A stretch of DNA of 37,191 nt from Mesorhizobium plurifarium (GCA_000824785.1 CCNB01000013.1:84059-121249); one strand, 5' to 3'; shown: positions 8,744 to 19,960, counted from the first letter of the stretch. Program-made: numbers and translations. The notes: generated by a model not told the origin, from the letters alone.

Positions 8744-8747
<4 letters not shown>
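7137..8747 (+). CDS. Sugar ABC transporter ATP-binding protein (RbsA/XylG type)
   Basis: This is a 536-residue tandem ATPase energising carbohydrate uptake at the inner membrane. The first domain has Walker A GENGAGKST (residues 58-66), signature VGEQQLVEIAKAL and Walker B ILIMDEPTSAL. The second has the degenerate P-loop GLLGSGRTEI typical of the family, signature LSGGNQQKVVIGKWL and VLLLDEPTRGID. GGAGGGAGG lies about 11 bases before the ATG. The N-terminal extension is unusual. Residues about 12-20 come from an inverted copy of the DNA that encodes the conserved GISKRFGG start, making a 26-bp hairpin at 7173-7247. The stop overlaps the permease start (ATGA). The substrate is likely a monosaccharide or polyol, but which one is not visible. 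Confidence 0.94.
7173..7247 (+). repeat. Perfect 21-bp (26 with wobble) inverted repeat inside the ATPase gene
   Basis: gccgccaaatcgcttggaaat at 7173 is exactly the reverse complement of 7227-7247. Pairing continues inward as one G-U and four G-C pairs, so 7173-7198 pairs with 7222-7247 around a 23-base loop. The right arm encodes the conserved ISKRFGG. The left arm falls in the non-conserved N-terminal extension and looks like an inverted duplicate. In mRNA it would be a very stable hairpin 36 bases after the start codon. Confidence 0.9.
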
Positions 8748-10039
<1,292 letters not shown>

Positions 10040-10057
10040 TCCGGAGGAAACAGGACC

Positions 10058-11026
10058 ATGAAACGACGTGATATGCTGAAGCTCGCCACCTTCGCGGCGG
10101 CACTTCTGACGACCACCGCTCTCTTATCCAGCAACCACGCCTTTGCCCAGGACAAGAAGTGGAAGATCGGCTTCTCGCAGGTGACGACCATCGAGCCCTG
10201 GCGCGCCCAGTTCAACAAGGACATCATCGCGGAGGCCGCCAAGCATCCGGACGTCGAGCTGATCATCACCGACGGCGAGGACAAGACCGAGAAGCAGGTG
10301 GCCGATGTCGAGAACCTGATCCGCCAGGAGGTCGACGCGCTGCTGGTGTCGCCCAAGGAATCGGCCGGCCTCACCGGCGTGGTGCAGCAGGCGATCGACG
10401 CCAAGATCCCGGTCTTCGTGCTCGACCGCAATGTCGACACCAAGGACTATACGCAGTTCGTCGGCGGCGACAACAAGCTGATCGGCCGCGCGGCGGGCGA
10501 ATATGCCGTCGAGCTTCTCGGCGGCAAGGGCAAGGCAGCCGGCAACGTCGTCGAGATCTGGGGCGGCATGGGCACGCAGCCGGCGCATGACCGCCATGAC
10601 GGCTTCCATGAATTCACCGACAAGGAGCCGGGCATCAAGTACCTGCTCGACCAGCAGTCGGGCGACTGGAAGCAGGACCAGGCCTACAACATCATGGCCA
10701 ACGCGCTGAAGACCAACGAGAAGATCGACCTCGTCTACGGCCACAACGATCCGATGGCCTATGGCGCCTATCTCGCGGCCAAGGACGTCGGGCGCGAGAA
10801 GGACATCAAGTTCATCGGCATCGACGGCCTGCCCAACGAAGGCGTGCAGATGGTGAACAAGGGCGAGCTGACGGCGACCTTCACCTATGTCACGCCGGGC
10901 GCCGAGGGCCTGCGCCAGGCGATCAAGTTCCTGAACGGCGAGAAGGTCGAAAAGACCATCACGCTGCCGACGGAAAAGGTCACCAAGGAGAACGCCGCCA
11001 AGATCCTCAAGGATAACGGGCTCTAG
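10058..11026 (+). CDS. Periplasmic sugar-binding protein of the ABC importer
   Basis: This is a 322-residue substrate-binding protein of the RbsB/Peripla_BP_4 type. Residues 1-31 are an export signal (MKRRDMLKL, hydrophobic core, then AFA before QDKKW). The twin arginines make Tat export possible, though Sec is not excluded. The mature part has the sequence pattern of D-ribose/galactose-type binding proteins: IGFSQVTTIEPWRAQF, LLVSPKES, FVLDRNV, YGHNDPMAYGAY and FIGIDGLPNEG. It lies 18 bases after the permease with a GGAGGAAAC ribosome site, and is the last gene of the operon. The operon is presumably released by the adjacent LacI regulator when the ligand is present. Confidence 0.94.
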   Translation: MKRRDMLKLATFAAALLTTTALLSSNHAFAQDKKWKIGFSQVTTIEPWRAQFNKDIIAEAAKHPDVELIITDGEDKTEKQVADVENLIRQEVDALLVSPKESAGLTGVVQQAIDAKIPVFVLDRNVDTKDYTQFVGGDNKLIGRAAGEYAVELLGGKGKAAGNVVEIWGGMGTQPAHDRHDGFHEFTDKEPGIKYLLDQQSGDWKQDQAYNIMANALKTNEKIDLVYGHNDPMAYGAYLAAKDVGREKDIKFIGIDGLPNEGVQMVNKGELTATFTYVTPGAEGLRQAIKFLNGEKVEKTITLPTEKVTKENAAKILKDNGL

Positions 11027-11034
11027 GTTTGTTT

Positions 11035-11082
11035 GACGCAATTCCGAGCGGAAAACCGCTACGCACTTTTCCTGGAATTGCT
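11035..11082 (+). repeat. Dispersed repeat A, full copy
   Basis: This is the same 48-base element as at 5045-5092, with the inner GCGGaaaaCCGC hairpin and the AATTCC/GGAATT outer arms. It starts eight bases after the stop of the binding-protein gene. Confidence 0.85.
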
Positions 11083-11096
11083 TGAAGCCTGAAATC

Positions 11097-11127
11097 CCCT
11101 GCCGGGCCACGCGCCCGGCAGGGCTTT
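11097..11127 (+). terminator. Hairpin terminator candidate after the ABC operon
   Basis: An 11-bp perfect stem (ccctgccgggc at 11097-11107 pairing with gcccggcaggg at 11113-11123) has a five-base loop and is followed by cttt. The stem is strong but the U tract is short, so the terminator call is moderate. Confidence 0.6.
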
Positions 11128-11397
11128 GCCCAAGCGCGAGGCGCTCGCGATAGCTTGCCGCCGATGCGCGGGGCGTCGCCGCAGTACCGATTTTCCGCTC
11201 TTTCGCGACCGAAAGTCACGCCCGAAACGGCAAGTCCCGACCTTGCCGGTCGGCAGCTCCGCGCGGCCTAAGCGGCACCGCTTCAAAAAAACCAAGCTGG
11301 AACAGCAGGATAGACCGATCCCAGAGCGGCTCTGGCGCAAAGCGTGGCAGGTTCCTTCCCGGTCGCTGCCAAGACGACGGACAGCTTGCGCAGAATG
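11128..11397. other. Intergenic region upstream of dnaK, no gene recognised
   Basis: About 270 bases between the ABC operon terminator and the dnaK promoter region carry only short, unconvincing frames on both strands. There is a small AAGCGG-CA-CCGCTT hairpin followed by seven A at about 11270-11295. I see no RNA gene, repeat or coding signal. Confidence 0.5.
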
Positions 11398-11426
11398 CTT
11401 GCGCCTTGTGTCGCCTGTTCTTATAT
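11398..11426 (+). promoter_or_regulatory. Possible RpoH (heat-shock sigma) promoter of dnaK
   Basis: CTTGCGC at 11398-11404 and CTTATAT at 11420-11426 are separated by 15 bases, resembling the alphaproteobacterial sigma-32 pattern (CTTG... and C-TATNT). The position about 120 bases before dnaK suits a heat-shock promoter. The match is partial. Confidence 0.4.
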
Positions 11427-11545
11427 ACGCGCCAGCCGTCCGGGCCCGAAAAGCGGGACCATGACGGGATTCTTGTGAACAGGGGCTTTCGTCGGAACGC
11501 CTTTTGAAGGGTCCTGAGAGCCTGCTTAGAGGAGAGACCAGAACA

Positions 11546-13462
<1,917 letters not shown>

Positions 13463-13485
13463 GCCGGCTGACGGCGAATAAGTGC

Positions 13486-13514
13486 AAAAGCCCGGCGCAA
13501 GGCCGGGCTTTTTT
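13486..13514 (+). terminator. Rho-independent terminator of dnaK
   Basis: The stem aaaagcccggc (13486-13496) pairs with gccgggctttt (13502-13512) across a five-base loop and runs into a T tract. This is a textbook intrinsic terminator 24 bases after the dnaK stop, so dnaJ is likely expressed partly by readthrough or from its own promoter. Confidence 0.9.
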
Positions 13515-13664
13515 GCAACCCGAATCGAAAAAGTGACGGAAAAACCCGGAGCTGGCCCGGCCTGGCACTAGCATCCGGGAAACATCGCTCCTAAATCCAA
13601 GACCATGCCGGCAAAAATTGCCAACAATGCTTGAAGACATTGAGCATCCGGACAGCGGGAAAAA

Positions 13665-14792
13665 ATGAAAGCTGATTTCTACGAAACGCTGGGCGTGCAA
13701 AAAGGCGCCGACGACAAGGAACTCAAGAGCGCTTTCCGCAAGCTCGCCATGCAGTTCCATCCCGACCGCAACCCCGGCGACCATGCCTGCGAGCACAAGT
13801 TCAAGGAAATCAACGAAGCTTACGAGACGCTGAAGGACCCTCAGAAGCGCGCCGCCTATGACCGCTTCGGTCACGCCGCCTTCGAGGGCGGCATGAACGG
13901 CGCCGCGCACGGCTTCGGCGCCGGCGGCTTCGCCGACATCTTCGAGGATATCTTCGGCGACATGATGGGCGGCCGTCAGCGCCGTTCGTCGGGCGGCCGC
14001 GAACGCGGCGCCGACCTGCGCTACAACATGGAAATCACGCTGGAAGAAGCTTTCTCCGGCAAGACGGCGCAGATCCACGTGCCGGCGTCGATCTCCTGCT
14101 CGGAATGCTCCGGCAGCGGCGCCAAGCCCGGTACGCAGCCGGTGACCTGCGCCATGTGCCACGGCCACGGCAAGGTGCGCGCCACGCAAGGCTTCTTCTC
14201 GATCGAGCGCACCTGCCCGCAATGCCAGGGCCGCGGCCAGACGATCAAGGATCCGTGCCCGAAATGCGCCGGCCAGGGCCGCGTCACCGAGGAGCGCTCG
14301 CTGTCGGTCAACATCCCGGCCGGCATCGAGGACGGCACCCGCATCCGGCTTGCCAATGAGGGCGAGGCGGGCCTGCGCGGCGGACCGTCCGGCGACCTCT
14401 ACATCTTCCTCGCGGTCAAGCCGCACGAATTCTTCCAGCGCGACGGCGCCGATCTCTATTGCAAGGTGCCGATCTCGATGACGACGGCCGCCCTTGGCGG
14501 TTCCTTCGAGGTCACCACGCTCGACGGCACGCAAACCAAGGTGAAGGTGCCGGAAGGCACCCAGAATGGCCGCCAGTTCCGCTTGAAGGGCAAGGGCATG
14601 CCGGTGCTGCGCCAGCCCAATGTCGGCGACCTCTATATCCAGACGGCGGTCGAGACGCCGCAGAACCTGACGCGCCGCCAGCGCGAATTGCTGGAAGAGT
14701 TCGAGCAGCTCTCCTCGAAGGAAAATTCGCCCCAGTCGAGCGGCTTCTTCGCGCGCATGAAGGACTTCTTCGAATCGTTCGGCGAGAGCTGA
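13665..14792 (+). CDS. dnaJ: Chaperone protein DnaJ (Hsp40)
   Basis: This is a 375-residue type I Hsp40 that stimulates DnaK ATPase and delivers substrates. Order of parts: J domain with HPD at residues 32-34, Gly/Phe-rich linker (about 75-110), the four zinc-binding repeats CSECSGSG, CAMCHGHG, CPQCQGRG and CPKCAGQG (about 145-205), then the C-terminal substrate-binding domains. All key residues are present. The start ATG follows gcgggaaaaa. A short in-line gap of about 200 bases containing the dnaK terminator separates it from dnaK. Confidence 0.98.
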   Translation: MKADFYETLGVQKGADDKELKSAFRKLAMQFHPDRNPGDHACEHKFKEINEAYETLKDPQKRAAYDRFGHAAFEGGMNGAAHGFGAGGFADIFEDIFGDMMGGRQRRSSGGRERGADLRYNMEITLEEAFSGKTAQIHVPASISCSECSGSGAKPGTQPVTCAMCHGHGKVRATQGFFSIERTCPQCQGRGQTIKDPCPKCAGQGRVTEERSLSVNIPAGIEDGTRIRLANEGEAGLRGGPSGDLYIFLAVKPHEFFQRDGADLYCKVPISMTTAALGGSFEVTTLDGTQTKVKVPEGTQNGRQFRLKGKGMPVLRQPNVGDLYIQTAVETPQNLTRRQRELLEEFEQLSSKENSPQSSGFFARMKDFFESFGES

Positions 14793-14817
14793 TCGGCGCA
14801 GCCCCGCATTTCGCACG

Positions 14818-14847
14818 GCTTGGGAAGGCGCGATCCGCTTCCCAAGC
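14818..14847 (+). terminator. Hairpin after dnaJ
   Basis: A perfect 10-bp stem (gcttgggaag / cttcccaagc) with a 10-base loop lies 26 bases after the dnaJ stop. There is no U tract, so it may be a weak terminator or an mRNA end-protecting hairpin. Confidence 0.45.
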
Positions 14848-14940
14848 GTCATCAACACCTTATGCCAGCTTGACGCCTTGCCTTGTCCCACCCACCTGCT
14901 AAGTAGCGGATCGGGGGCGGAGCATTGAGGAGAGCTCGTG

Positions 14941-15546
14941 ATGGCACGTAGTCCCGGGTTGCGCAAAGCGCTGGCCGAAAAATTCGACGACGAGCTGAAG
15001 TTCTTCAAAGGCTGGATCGACAAGCCGAAGACGGTCGGCTCGATCGTTCCCACCAGTTCCATCACCGCCCGCAAGATGGCGTCGATCGTCAATCCGAGAT
15101 CCGGCCTGCCTGTGCTCGAGGTCGGCCCCGGCACCGGCGTCATCACCCGCGCCATCCTCGCCCAGGGCGTGAAGCCCGAAAACCTCTACGCGGTCGAATA
15201 TTCGACCGACTTCGTGCGCCATCTGCGCGGGCTCTATCCCGGAGTCAACGTGATCGAGGGAGACGCCTTCAATCTCAATGCCACGCTCGGCGACAAGCGC
15301 GACATGGTGTTCGATTCGGTCGTCTCCGGCGTGCCGCTGCTCAATTTCCCGGTCGCCCAGCGCATCGCCTATGTCGAAAGCCTGCTCGACCGCATTCCCG
15401 CCGGACGGCCTATCGTGCAGCTCACCTACGGCCCGTTGTCGCCGATCCCGGCCGGGCGCGGCGACTACACGGTCGAGCATTTCGATTTCATCTTCCGCAA
15501 CATCCCGCCGACGCAGCTGTGGATCTACCGGCGCGCAGCGCATTAG
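14941..15546 (+). CDS. pmtA: Phospholipid N-methyltransferase (PmtA, rhizobial type)
   Basis: This is a 201-residue SAM-dependent methyltransferase like the soluble rhizobial PmtA enzymes, which convert phosphatidylethanolamine to phosphatidylcholine in three methylations at the inner membrane surface. Seen here: an N-terminal FFKGWIDKPKTVGSIVPTSS segment characteristic of the group, SAM-binding motif I VLEVGPGTGVIT (about residue 58) and AVEYSTDFV (about 80). FDSVVSGVPLLNFP and the tail PPTQLWIYRR follow. GAGGAGA precedes the ATG at 14941, and the GTG immediately before it is less likely. Phosphatidylcholine is important for symbiosis in rhizobia. Some relatives are loosely annotated as rRNA methylases. 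Confidence 0.88.
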   Translation: MARSPGLRKALAEKFDDELKFFKGWIDKPKTVGSIVPTSSITARKMASIVNPRSGLPVLEVGPGTGVITRAILAQGVKPENLYAVEYSTDFVRHLRGLYPGVNVIEGDAFNLNATLGDKRDMVFDSVVSGVPLLNFPVAQRIAYVESLLDRIPAGRPIVQLTYGPLSPIPAGRGDYTVEHFDFIFRNIPPTQLWIYRRAAH

Positions 15547-15552
15547 ACGAGA

Positions 15553-15602
15553 AGGCAGTAGGGAAAAGTCTGGAAATCGAACCGCCCATTCCCCTACTGC
15601 CT
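15553..15602. repeat. Inverted repeat between pmtA and the FMN reductase gene
   Basis: aggcagtaggg (15553-15563) pairs perfectly with ccctactgcct (15592-15602) around a 28-base loop. A partial third repeat unit follows (aatgcctattccct). It looks like a small intergenic palindromic repeat or the pmtA transcript end. Confidence 0.55.
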
Positions 15603-15675
15603 AATGCCTATTCCCTCATCCGGCCGTTGATTTGAATGCTCCTTGGCTGTACCTGTCCCCGAACAAGGGTGGCCA

Positions 15676-16272
15676 ATGGCAGTGATCCCACGAATCCTCG
15701 TCTTCGCCGGCTCGGTCCGCACCGGCGCCTATAGCGGCCGGACGGCCGATGTGGCGCAGAAGGAGCTCGCCGTGCAGGGCGCGGAGGTGACGCGCATCTC
15801 GCTCCGCGACTATCCACTGCCGATCATGGACGAGGACCTGGAAAAGGAAAAAGGCATCCCCGAGAACGCGATCAAGCTTGGCCGCCAGATCGCCGCGCAT
15901 GACGGGTTGCTGATCGCGACGCCCGAATATAACGGCTCGATCCCGCCCTTGCTCAAGAACGCGATCGACTGGGTTAGCCGGATACGGCGCGAGGGCAGCC
16001 GTTCGTTCAGGCCGCTCTACGGCAAGCCCGTCGCTCTCTGCTCATCCTCGGAAGGCAAGTTCGCCGGCATACGCTGCATCAACCATCTGCGCGCGGTGCT
16101 GGTGCGTTGCCAGATGGAGGTGATCACGCCCGAATGCTCGGTTTCCGAGGCCGGCGAAGCCTTCGCCGAGGACGGACGATTCAGGGACGCCAGACTACAC
16201 CAATCGATGGAGCGCCTATGCCGTACACTGATCGAAACCTCGCGCATGCTGTCCACCCGGATCGAGGCGTGA
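15676..16272 (+). CDS. NADPH-dependent FMN reductase family protein
   Basis: This is a 198-residue flavodoxin-like flavoenzyme. It has the phosphate-binding loop GSVRTGAYSGR near residue 13, the family signature TPEYNGSIPPLLKNAIDW near residue 82, and the conserved KPVALCSSSEGKFAGIR near 118. Such enzymes reduce FMN, quinones, chromate or azo dyes with NAD(P)H. The real electron acceptor is not deducible. The ATG at 15676 is chosen over a GTG at 15643 because it lies directly before the beta-strand that starts the fold. pyrF begins 23 bases after its stop. Confidence 0.9.
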   Translation: MAVIPRILVFAGSVRTGAYSGRTADVAQKELAVQGAEVTRISLRDYPLPIMDEDLEKEKGIPENAIKLGRQIAAHDGLLIATPEYNGSIPPLLKNAIDWVSRIRREGSRSFRPLYGKPVALCSSSEGKFAGIRCINHLRAVLVRCQMEVITPECSVSEAGEAFAEDGRFRDARLHQSMERLCRTLIETSRMLSTRIEA

Positions 16273-16295
16273 TCAATTTCGCGGAGGCCGACACG

Positions 16296-16979
16296 ATGCG
16301 GGACAGGTTGATCGTCGGGCTCGACGTGCCGACGCTGAAGGAAGCCGAGAAGGCGGTGCGCGAGCTCGAAGGCGCCATCTCGTTCTACAAGATCGGTTAC
16401 CAGCTCGCCTTCGCCGGCGGGCTGGACTTCGCGCGGGAGCTCGCCAGCGGCGGCACCAAAGTGTTCCTCGACATGAAGCTGCTCGACATCGACAACACGG
16501 TCGCCAAGGGTGTCGAGAACATCGTCAAGATGGGCATGACGATGCTGACGCTGCACGCCTATCCCAAAACCATGAGAGCGGCGGTCGAGGCGGCCAGGGG
16601 CAGCGAGCTCTGCCTGCTCGGCGTGACGGTGCTGACCTCGATGGACGAGCAGGACGTGATCGACGCCGGTTATGAATACGACCCGCACACGCTGGTGCTC
16701 AGGCGCTCCGAACAGGCACTGCATGCCGGCATGGGCGGCGTCGTCTGCTCGGCCGAGGAGGCCGAAGCGGTGCGCCGCATCGTCGGCCCCGACTTGGCGG
16801 TGGTGACGCCGGGCATCCGGCCGTCGGGCAGCGACCATGGCGATCAGAAGCGCGTGGTGAGCCCGGCGCAGGCGATCCGCAACGGCTCCAGCCACCTGGT
16901 CGTCGGCCGGCCGATCGTCGCCGCGCCGGACAGGCGCGCGGCGGCCGAGGCGATCCTCGCCGAGATGCAGTCGGCCTGA
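16296..16979 (+). CDS. pyrF: Orotidine 5'-phosphate decarboxylase
   Basis: This 227-residue enzyme catalyses the last step of UMP synthesis. It starts RLIVGLDVPT and contains the catalytic Asp-x-Lys-x-x-Asp tetrad as D59-M-K61-L-L-D64 in VFLDMKLLDI. VVTPGIRPSGSDHGDQKRV and the phosphate-binding VVGRPIVAAPD lie near the C-terminus. The open frame continues upstream into the FMN reductase gene. The ATG at 16296, with GGAG about nine bases before it, gives the normal family length. It is in line with the FMN reductase and DUF1330 genes, probably one transcript. Confidence 0.96.
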   Translation: MRDRLIVGLDVPTLKEAEKAVRELEGAISFYKIGYQLAFAGGLDFARELASGGTKVFLDMKLLDIDNTVAKGVENIVKMGMTMLTLHAYPKTMRAAVEAARGSELCLLGVTVLTSMDEQDVIDAGYEYDPHTLVLRRSEQALHAGMGGVVCSAEEAEAVRRIVGPDLAVVTPGIRPSGSDHGDQKRVVSPAQAIRNGSSHLVVGRPIVAAPDRRAAAEAILAEMQSA

Positions 16980-17020
16980 GGACCAGTCCTTGTTCGGACA
17001 ACGCAAACAGGAGAAGAAGA

Positions 17021-17308
17021 ATGCCCAAGGGATATTGGATCGCCCGTGTCGATGTGCGCGACGCCGAGGGCTACAAGGACTATGTCGCGGCCGCGAAGCT
17101 CGCCTTCGACCGCTTCGGCGCGAAATTCCTGGCGCGCGGCGGCGAGCACGAAAAGGCCGAGGGTCCGGGGCGCGCCCGCAACGTCATCATCGAGTTCGAA
17201 TCGCTGGCGGCGGCGCATGACTGCTACCACTCGCCGGAATACCAGCGCGCCGTCGCCATCCGCCAGAAAGTGGCCGACGGCGAGATCGTGCTGGTCGAGG
17301 GCATCTAG
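17021..17308 (+). CDS. DUF1330 domain-containing protein
   Basis: This is a 95-residue cytosolic protein of the DUF1330 family, a ferredoxin-like (dimeric alpha/beta barrel) fold. It contains PKGYWIARVDVRD, a KFLARGG strand and a YHSPEYQRAVAIR segment, all conserved in the family. A few relatives have proposed roles in antibiotic or redox metabolism, but the function here is unknown. AGGAGAAGAAG gives a good ribosome site. The stop codon overlaps a copy of repeat A. Confidence 0.92.
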   Translation: MPKGYWIARVDVRDAEGYKDYVAAAKLAFDRFGAKFLARGGEHEKAEGPGRARNVIIEFESLAAAHDCYHSPEYQRAVAIRQKVADGEIVLVEGI

Positions 17309-17356
17309 AGCAATTCCAGGAAAAGTGTGAGCGGTTTTCCGTCCGGAATTGCGTAA
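17308..17356 (-). repeat. Dispersed repeat A, inverted copy
   Basis: This is the reverse complement of the elements at 5045 and 11035: gagcaattccagg, the GCGGttttCCG core, then ggaattgcg. It starts on the last base of the DUF1330 stop codon and is followed by the convergent LtrA gene. Confidence 0.85.
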
Positions 17357-17380
17357 CGCACTAAAGCCCTCGCCCCTTCG

Positions 17381-18649
17381 TCAGTGCAGCGTGTGCCGCT
17401 CGTCCATGGCGAGCGATTCCGCCTGGTGGCGATGGCCATGGATTTCGTAGCCGACGACGGTGACCGCCGGCGCCAGCGTCAGGATGATCAGGCACACCGC
17501 CATGTCCACGCCGGCAATGGCGGCGACGACGGCGAGTGCGGCGACCGCCGCCGTGGCCAGCAGCAGCCAGATGTGGAACGGGTCGAAGCGCTGCACGAGG
17601 TAATAGTAGAGCGCATAGATCCCGCCGAGGAAAATGGCGAGCGGGATCGCGGTCGAGAGCAGTGTCGCCAGCGGCCCGATCTGGGTCTTGTGCTCGATGA
17701 AATAGGCCGCGACATGCAGGCCGGCGCCGGTGGCGACGATCGCGGCCACGATGACCATCTGGCCGTAACCCCAGACGAATGAGCGGTCGCGGTGCGCATG
17801 CAGCACCGGCGCCGACGGCAGCATGTAGTAGCACCACCACATGCCGAAGGTGAGACCGGTGCCGGCGACGCCGACAAGGGCGGCATCGAGGTTCCAGCCC
17901 TGCTCCTCGACCACGGCCGACAGCGAGGCCAGCGTGCCGACGACCCCTTCGCCGAGCGCGATGATGGCGAACAGGCTATAGCGTTCGGCCATGTGATGCG
18001 CGTGCCAGGGCGTGCCGCCGTTCCTGCGCTCGGCGAGCACGGGCCCGGCGAGCTCGACCAGCAAAAGGACGACGGCGAGCACGGCGCTGGTGGCGATCGA
18101 AAAATCGGCCAGGATCTGCACCACCCAGCCGACCTGGGCGATGGCGATAGCCGTGACATAGGTGAGGCAGATGTCGCGACGCGCCGGATCCTGCCTGGCC
18201 GCGCGCAGCCACTGGAAGATCATGGCGACGCGCATGATGACGTAGCCCAGCACCATGATGGAATTGTCGAGATGCTCGCCATGCTCGATCGAGGCGAACA
18301 TGCGCGGCAGGCCGATGGCCAGCACCAGCACGCCGATCATCTGCACCATGGTGATGAGGCGGAAAAGCCAGTCGTCGGTGTCATAGGCCGAGGCGAACCA
18401 GGAGAAATTGATCCAGGCCCAGCAGATGGCGAAGCCGGCGAAGCCGAAGCCGAGCAGGCCGACCGCGTAATGGCCCTCTGCCAGGGCGTGCGCCAGCTGC
18501 GAGGCGGCAAGGCCGAAAGCGGTGACGAAGGTCAGGTCGAAGAGCAGCTCGAGCGGCGTGGCGACGCGATGCTCCTCATGCGGGTCGCGCCCGCCCATGC
18601 GCTTCAAGTGATGGTGGAGATTTTGAACGCTGACGGGCGTTGTGCTCAT
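17381..18649 (-). CDS. Low temperature requirement protein A (LtrA) family
   Basis: This is a 422-residue polytopic membrane protein of the LtrA family, first named for a Listeria gene needed for growth in the cold. The biochemical function is unknown. The family start is clear: EEHRVATPLELLFDLTFV (about residues 26-43), then FAICWAWINFSWFASAYDTDDWLFRL. It also has RYSLFAIIALGEGVVGT near 225 and about ten hydrophobic segments. Histidine-rich stretches sit at both ends (HHHLKRM and HGHRHQAES), so metal binding is conceivable. The ATG at 18649 is chosen over a GTG at 18697. The ribosome site is weak in either case. Confidence 0.9.
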   Translation of the reverse strand: MSTTPVSVQNLHHHLKRMGGRDPHEEHRVATPLELLFDLTFVTAFGLAASQLAHALAEGHYAVGLLGFGFAGFAICWAWINFSWFASAYDTDDWLFRLITMVQMIGVLVLAIGLPRMFASIEHGEHLDNSIMVLGYVIMRVAMIFQWLRAARQDPARRDICLTYVTAIAIAQVGWVVQILADFSIATSAVLAVVLLLVELAGPVLAERRNGGTPWHAHHMAERYSLFAIIALGEGVVGTLASLSAVVEEQGWNLDAALVGVAGTGLTFGMWWCYYMLPSAPVLHAHRDRSFVWGYGQMVIVAAIVATGAGLHVAAYFIEHKTQIGPLATLLSTAIPLAIFLGGIYALYYYLVQRFDPFHIWLLLATAAVAALAVVAAIAGVDMAVCLIILTLAPAVTVVGYEIHGHRHQAESLAMDERHTLH

Positions 18650-18818
18650 TGCGCGGCTCTCGTTGACAGAGCCGCGACAGTAGAGGCGAAGAACCAAGCG
18701 TCAAGGCGGGGGTGTTGCGTCGCTGACCTGTGTGAAGCGGATCGTCGTTTCACGCAGCAGCCGAGCCGGAGACAGCAGGCGCCGATGCTTCGCTGGAGAT
18801 TTGCCGGAACGTTCATCG

Positions 18819-18880
18819 CTTCGTCATCCACGGGTCTGCGCGCGTCGCTTCGCTCCGTGCTCCGCCCTGGAATGACGAAG
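18819..18880. repeat. Palindromic intergenic repeat (cttcgtcat-type)
   Basis: A 62-base element is bounded by cttcgtcatcca and its near-reverse complement ctggaatgacgaag. Its GC-rich middle contains gtcgcttcgctcc. It lies between two minus-strand genes and looks like a short dispersed intergenic repeat. It is the only copy in this window. Confidence 0.5.
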
Positions 18881-18907
18881 TCGTTAGGTCTCAGCCAATC
18901 ATGCGTG

Positions 18908-19960
18908 TCACGACCGCAACCGGCTCGCTGCCGTCTCGGCCATCGCATCGGCAAGGCTCATGCCCCATTCCCTGCGGCAATAGTCGCGGAAATCGAAGCA
19001 GGGCAGGCCGGGGCAGACCTCGAACTCGATGAGGTGCACGGTGTCGTCGGCCTCGACCCTGAAGTCGATGGAAAAGACATCCCGCAAGCCAAGGCCGCCG
19101 ATCAGCCTCTGCGCGACGGCGCGGATTTTCCGATCCGCCTCCGGCTGACTGGCGCCGACCGCCTCAAGCTCCGGCTCGACATAGGTGCCCGCATCCTTCG
19201 CCGCCTGGCCGGTGTCGCCATAGAGCGCCATCGAGTCGGCCATGGTCTGGAAATCGCCGCCGGAATCGACGAAGAAGATGCCCAAGGCCTCGACGCCGGT
19301 TTCGGGCTTCAACCCCAGGAAGCTCGCCCGCACATTGCGGCCGGCGACATAGGGCTGGACGACGACGTCGTCGCGATAGTGGGAAAAGACACGCCGGCTA
19401 AGCTCCAGCGCGTGGCCGAGATAGCCGATGCGCGAATCCGGCCAGATGCCGATCTTGGCGCCCAGTCGGTTGGGCTTCACGAACCAGCCTTTCGGCGAGG
19501 CCGGCGGTTCGACCAGCCACTCGCCGTTGCGGGCAAGGCCGGCCTGCGGCGCCGGCAGGCCGAGCGCGCCGAGCACGGCGCCGGAGCGGAGCTTGTCCTG
19601 GCAGAGCGCGAACAGCGAATCGTCGGCGCCGATGGTGCGCAGGCCGTTGAGGCGGGCCATTGCGGGTGCTGCCCCGCCGCGGAAATAGGCTATGCCGTCG
19701 GTCAACGTCCAGACCAGCGTGCTCGCGGGATCGGCCTTCGCCAGAACCGGCGCCGCATTGTCGAGCTCGACAGGCTTGAAGGCGATCCCCCGCTTCCCGC
19801 AAGCTGCCGCGAGCAGGTCGAACTCCGGTGCGAGGTCGGTCGACTGCGCCAGATAAGAGGAGATCTCGATGGCGCGCTCCGTTGGATAGCCGGCGGCGAC
19901 GAGCCGGTCGAAACAGGGCCTTTCCGGTTCGTAGACAAGGATCAGCGTCGGCTGCGGCAT
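18908..19960 (-). CDS. ATP-grasp domain protein, D-Ala-D-Ala ligase-like
   Basis: This is a 350-residue protein with an ATP-grasp layout. An N-terminal Rossmann-like part ends at GLRTIGADDSLFALCQDK. This is followed by LGALGLPAPQ, the nucleotide-binding GWFVKPNRLGAKIGI, VVVQPYVAGRNVRASFLG, and the metal-binding FSIDFRVEADDTVHLIEFEVCPGLP near residue 310. The usual ligase end 'E-hydrophobic-N-x-x-P' is replaced by EFEVCPGLP, with Val in place of the metal-binding Asn. It would form an amide or peptide bond or a related acyl-phosphate product, but the substrates are unknown. GGAG lies seven bases before the ATG. It stands between the LtrA gene and the galactose operon, with about 100 bases on the operon side. 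Confidence 0.75.
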   Translation of the reverse strand: MPQPTLILVYEPERPCFDRLVAAGYPTERAIEISSYLAQSTDLAPEFDLLAAACGKRGIAFKPVELDNAAPVLAKADPASTLVWTLTDGIAYFRGGAAPAMARLNGLRTIGADDSLFALCQDKLRSGAVLGALGLPAPQAGLARNGEWLVEPPASPKGWFVKPNRLGAKIGIWPDSRIGYLGHALELSRRVFSHYRDDVVVQPYVAGRNVRASFLGLKPETGVEALGIFFVDSGGDFQTMADSMALYGDTGQAAKDAGTYVEPELEAVGASQPEADRKIRAVAQRLIGGLGLRDVFSIDFRVEADDTVHLIEFEVCPGLPCFDFRDYCRREWGMSLADAMAETAASRLRS

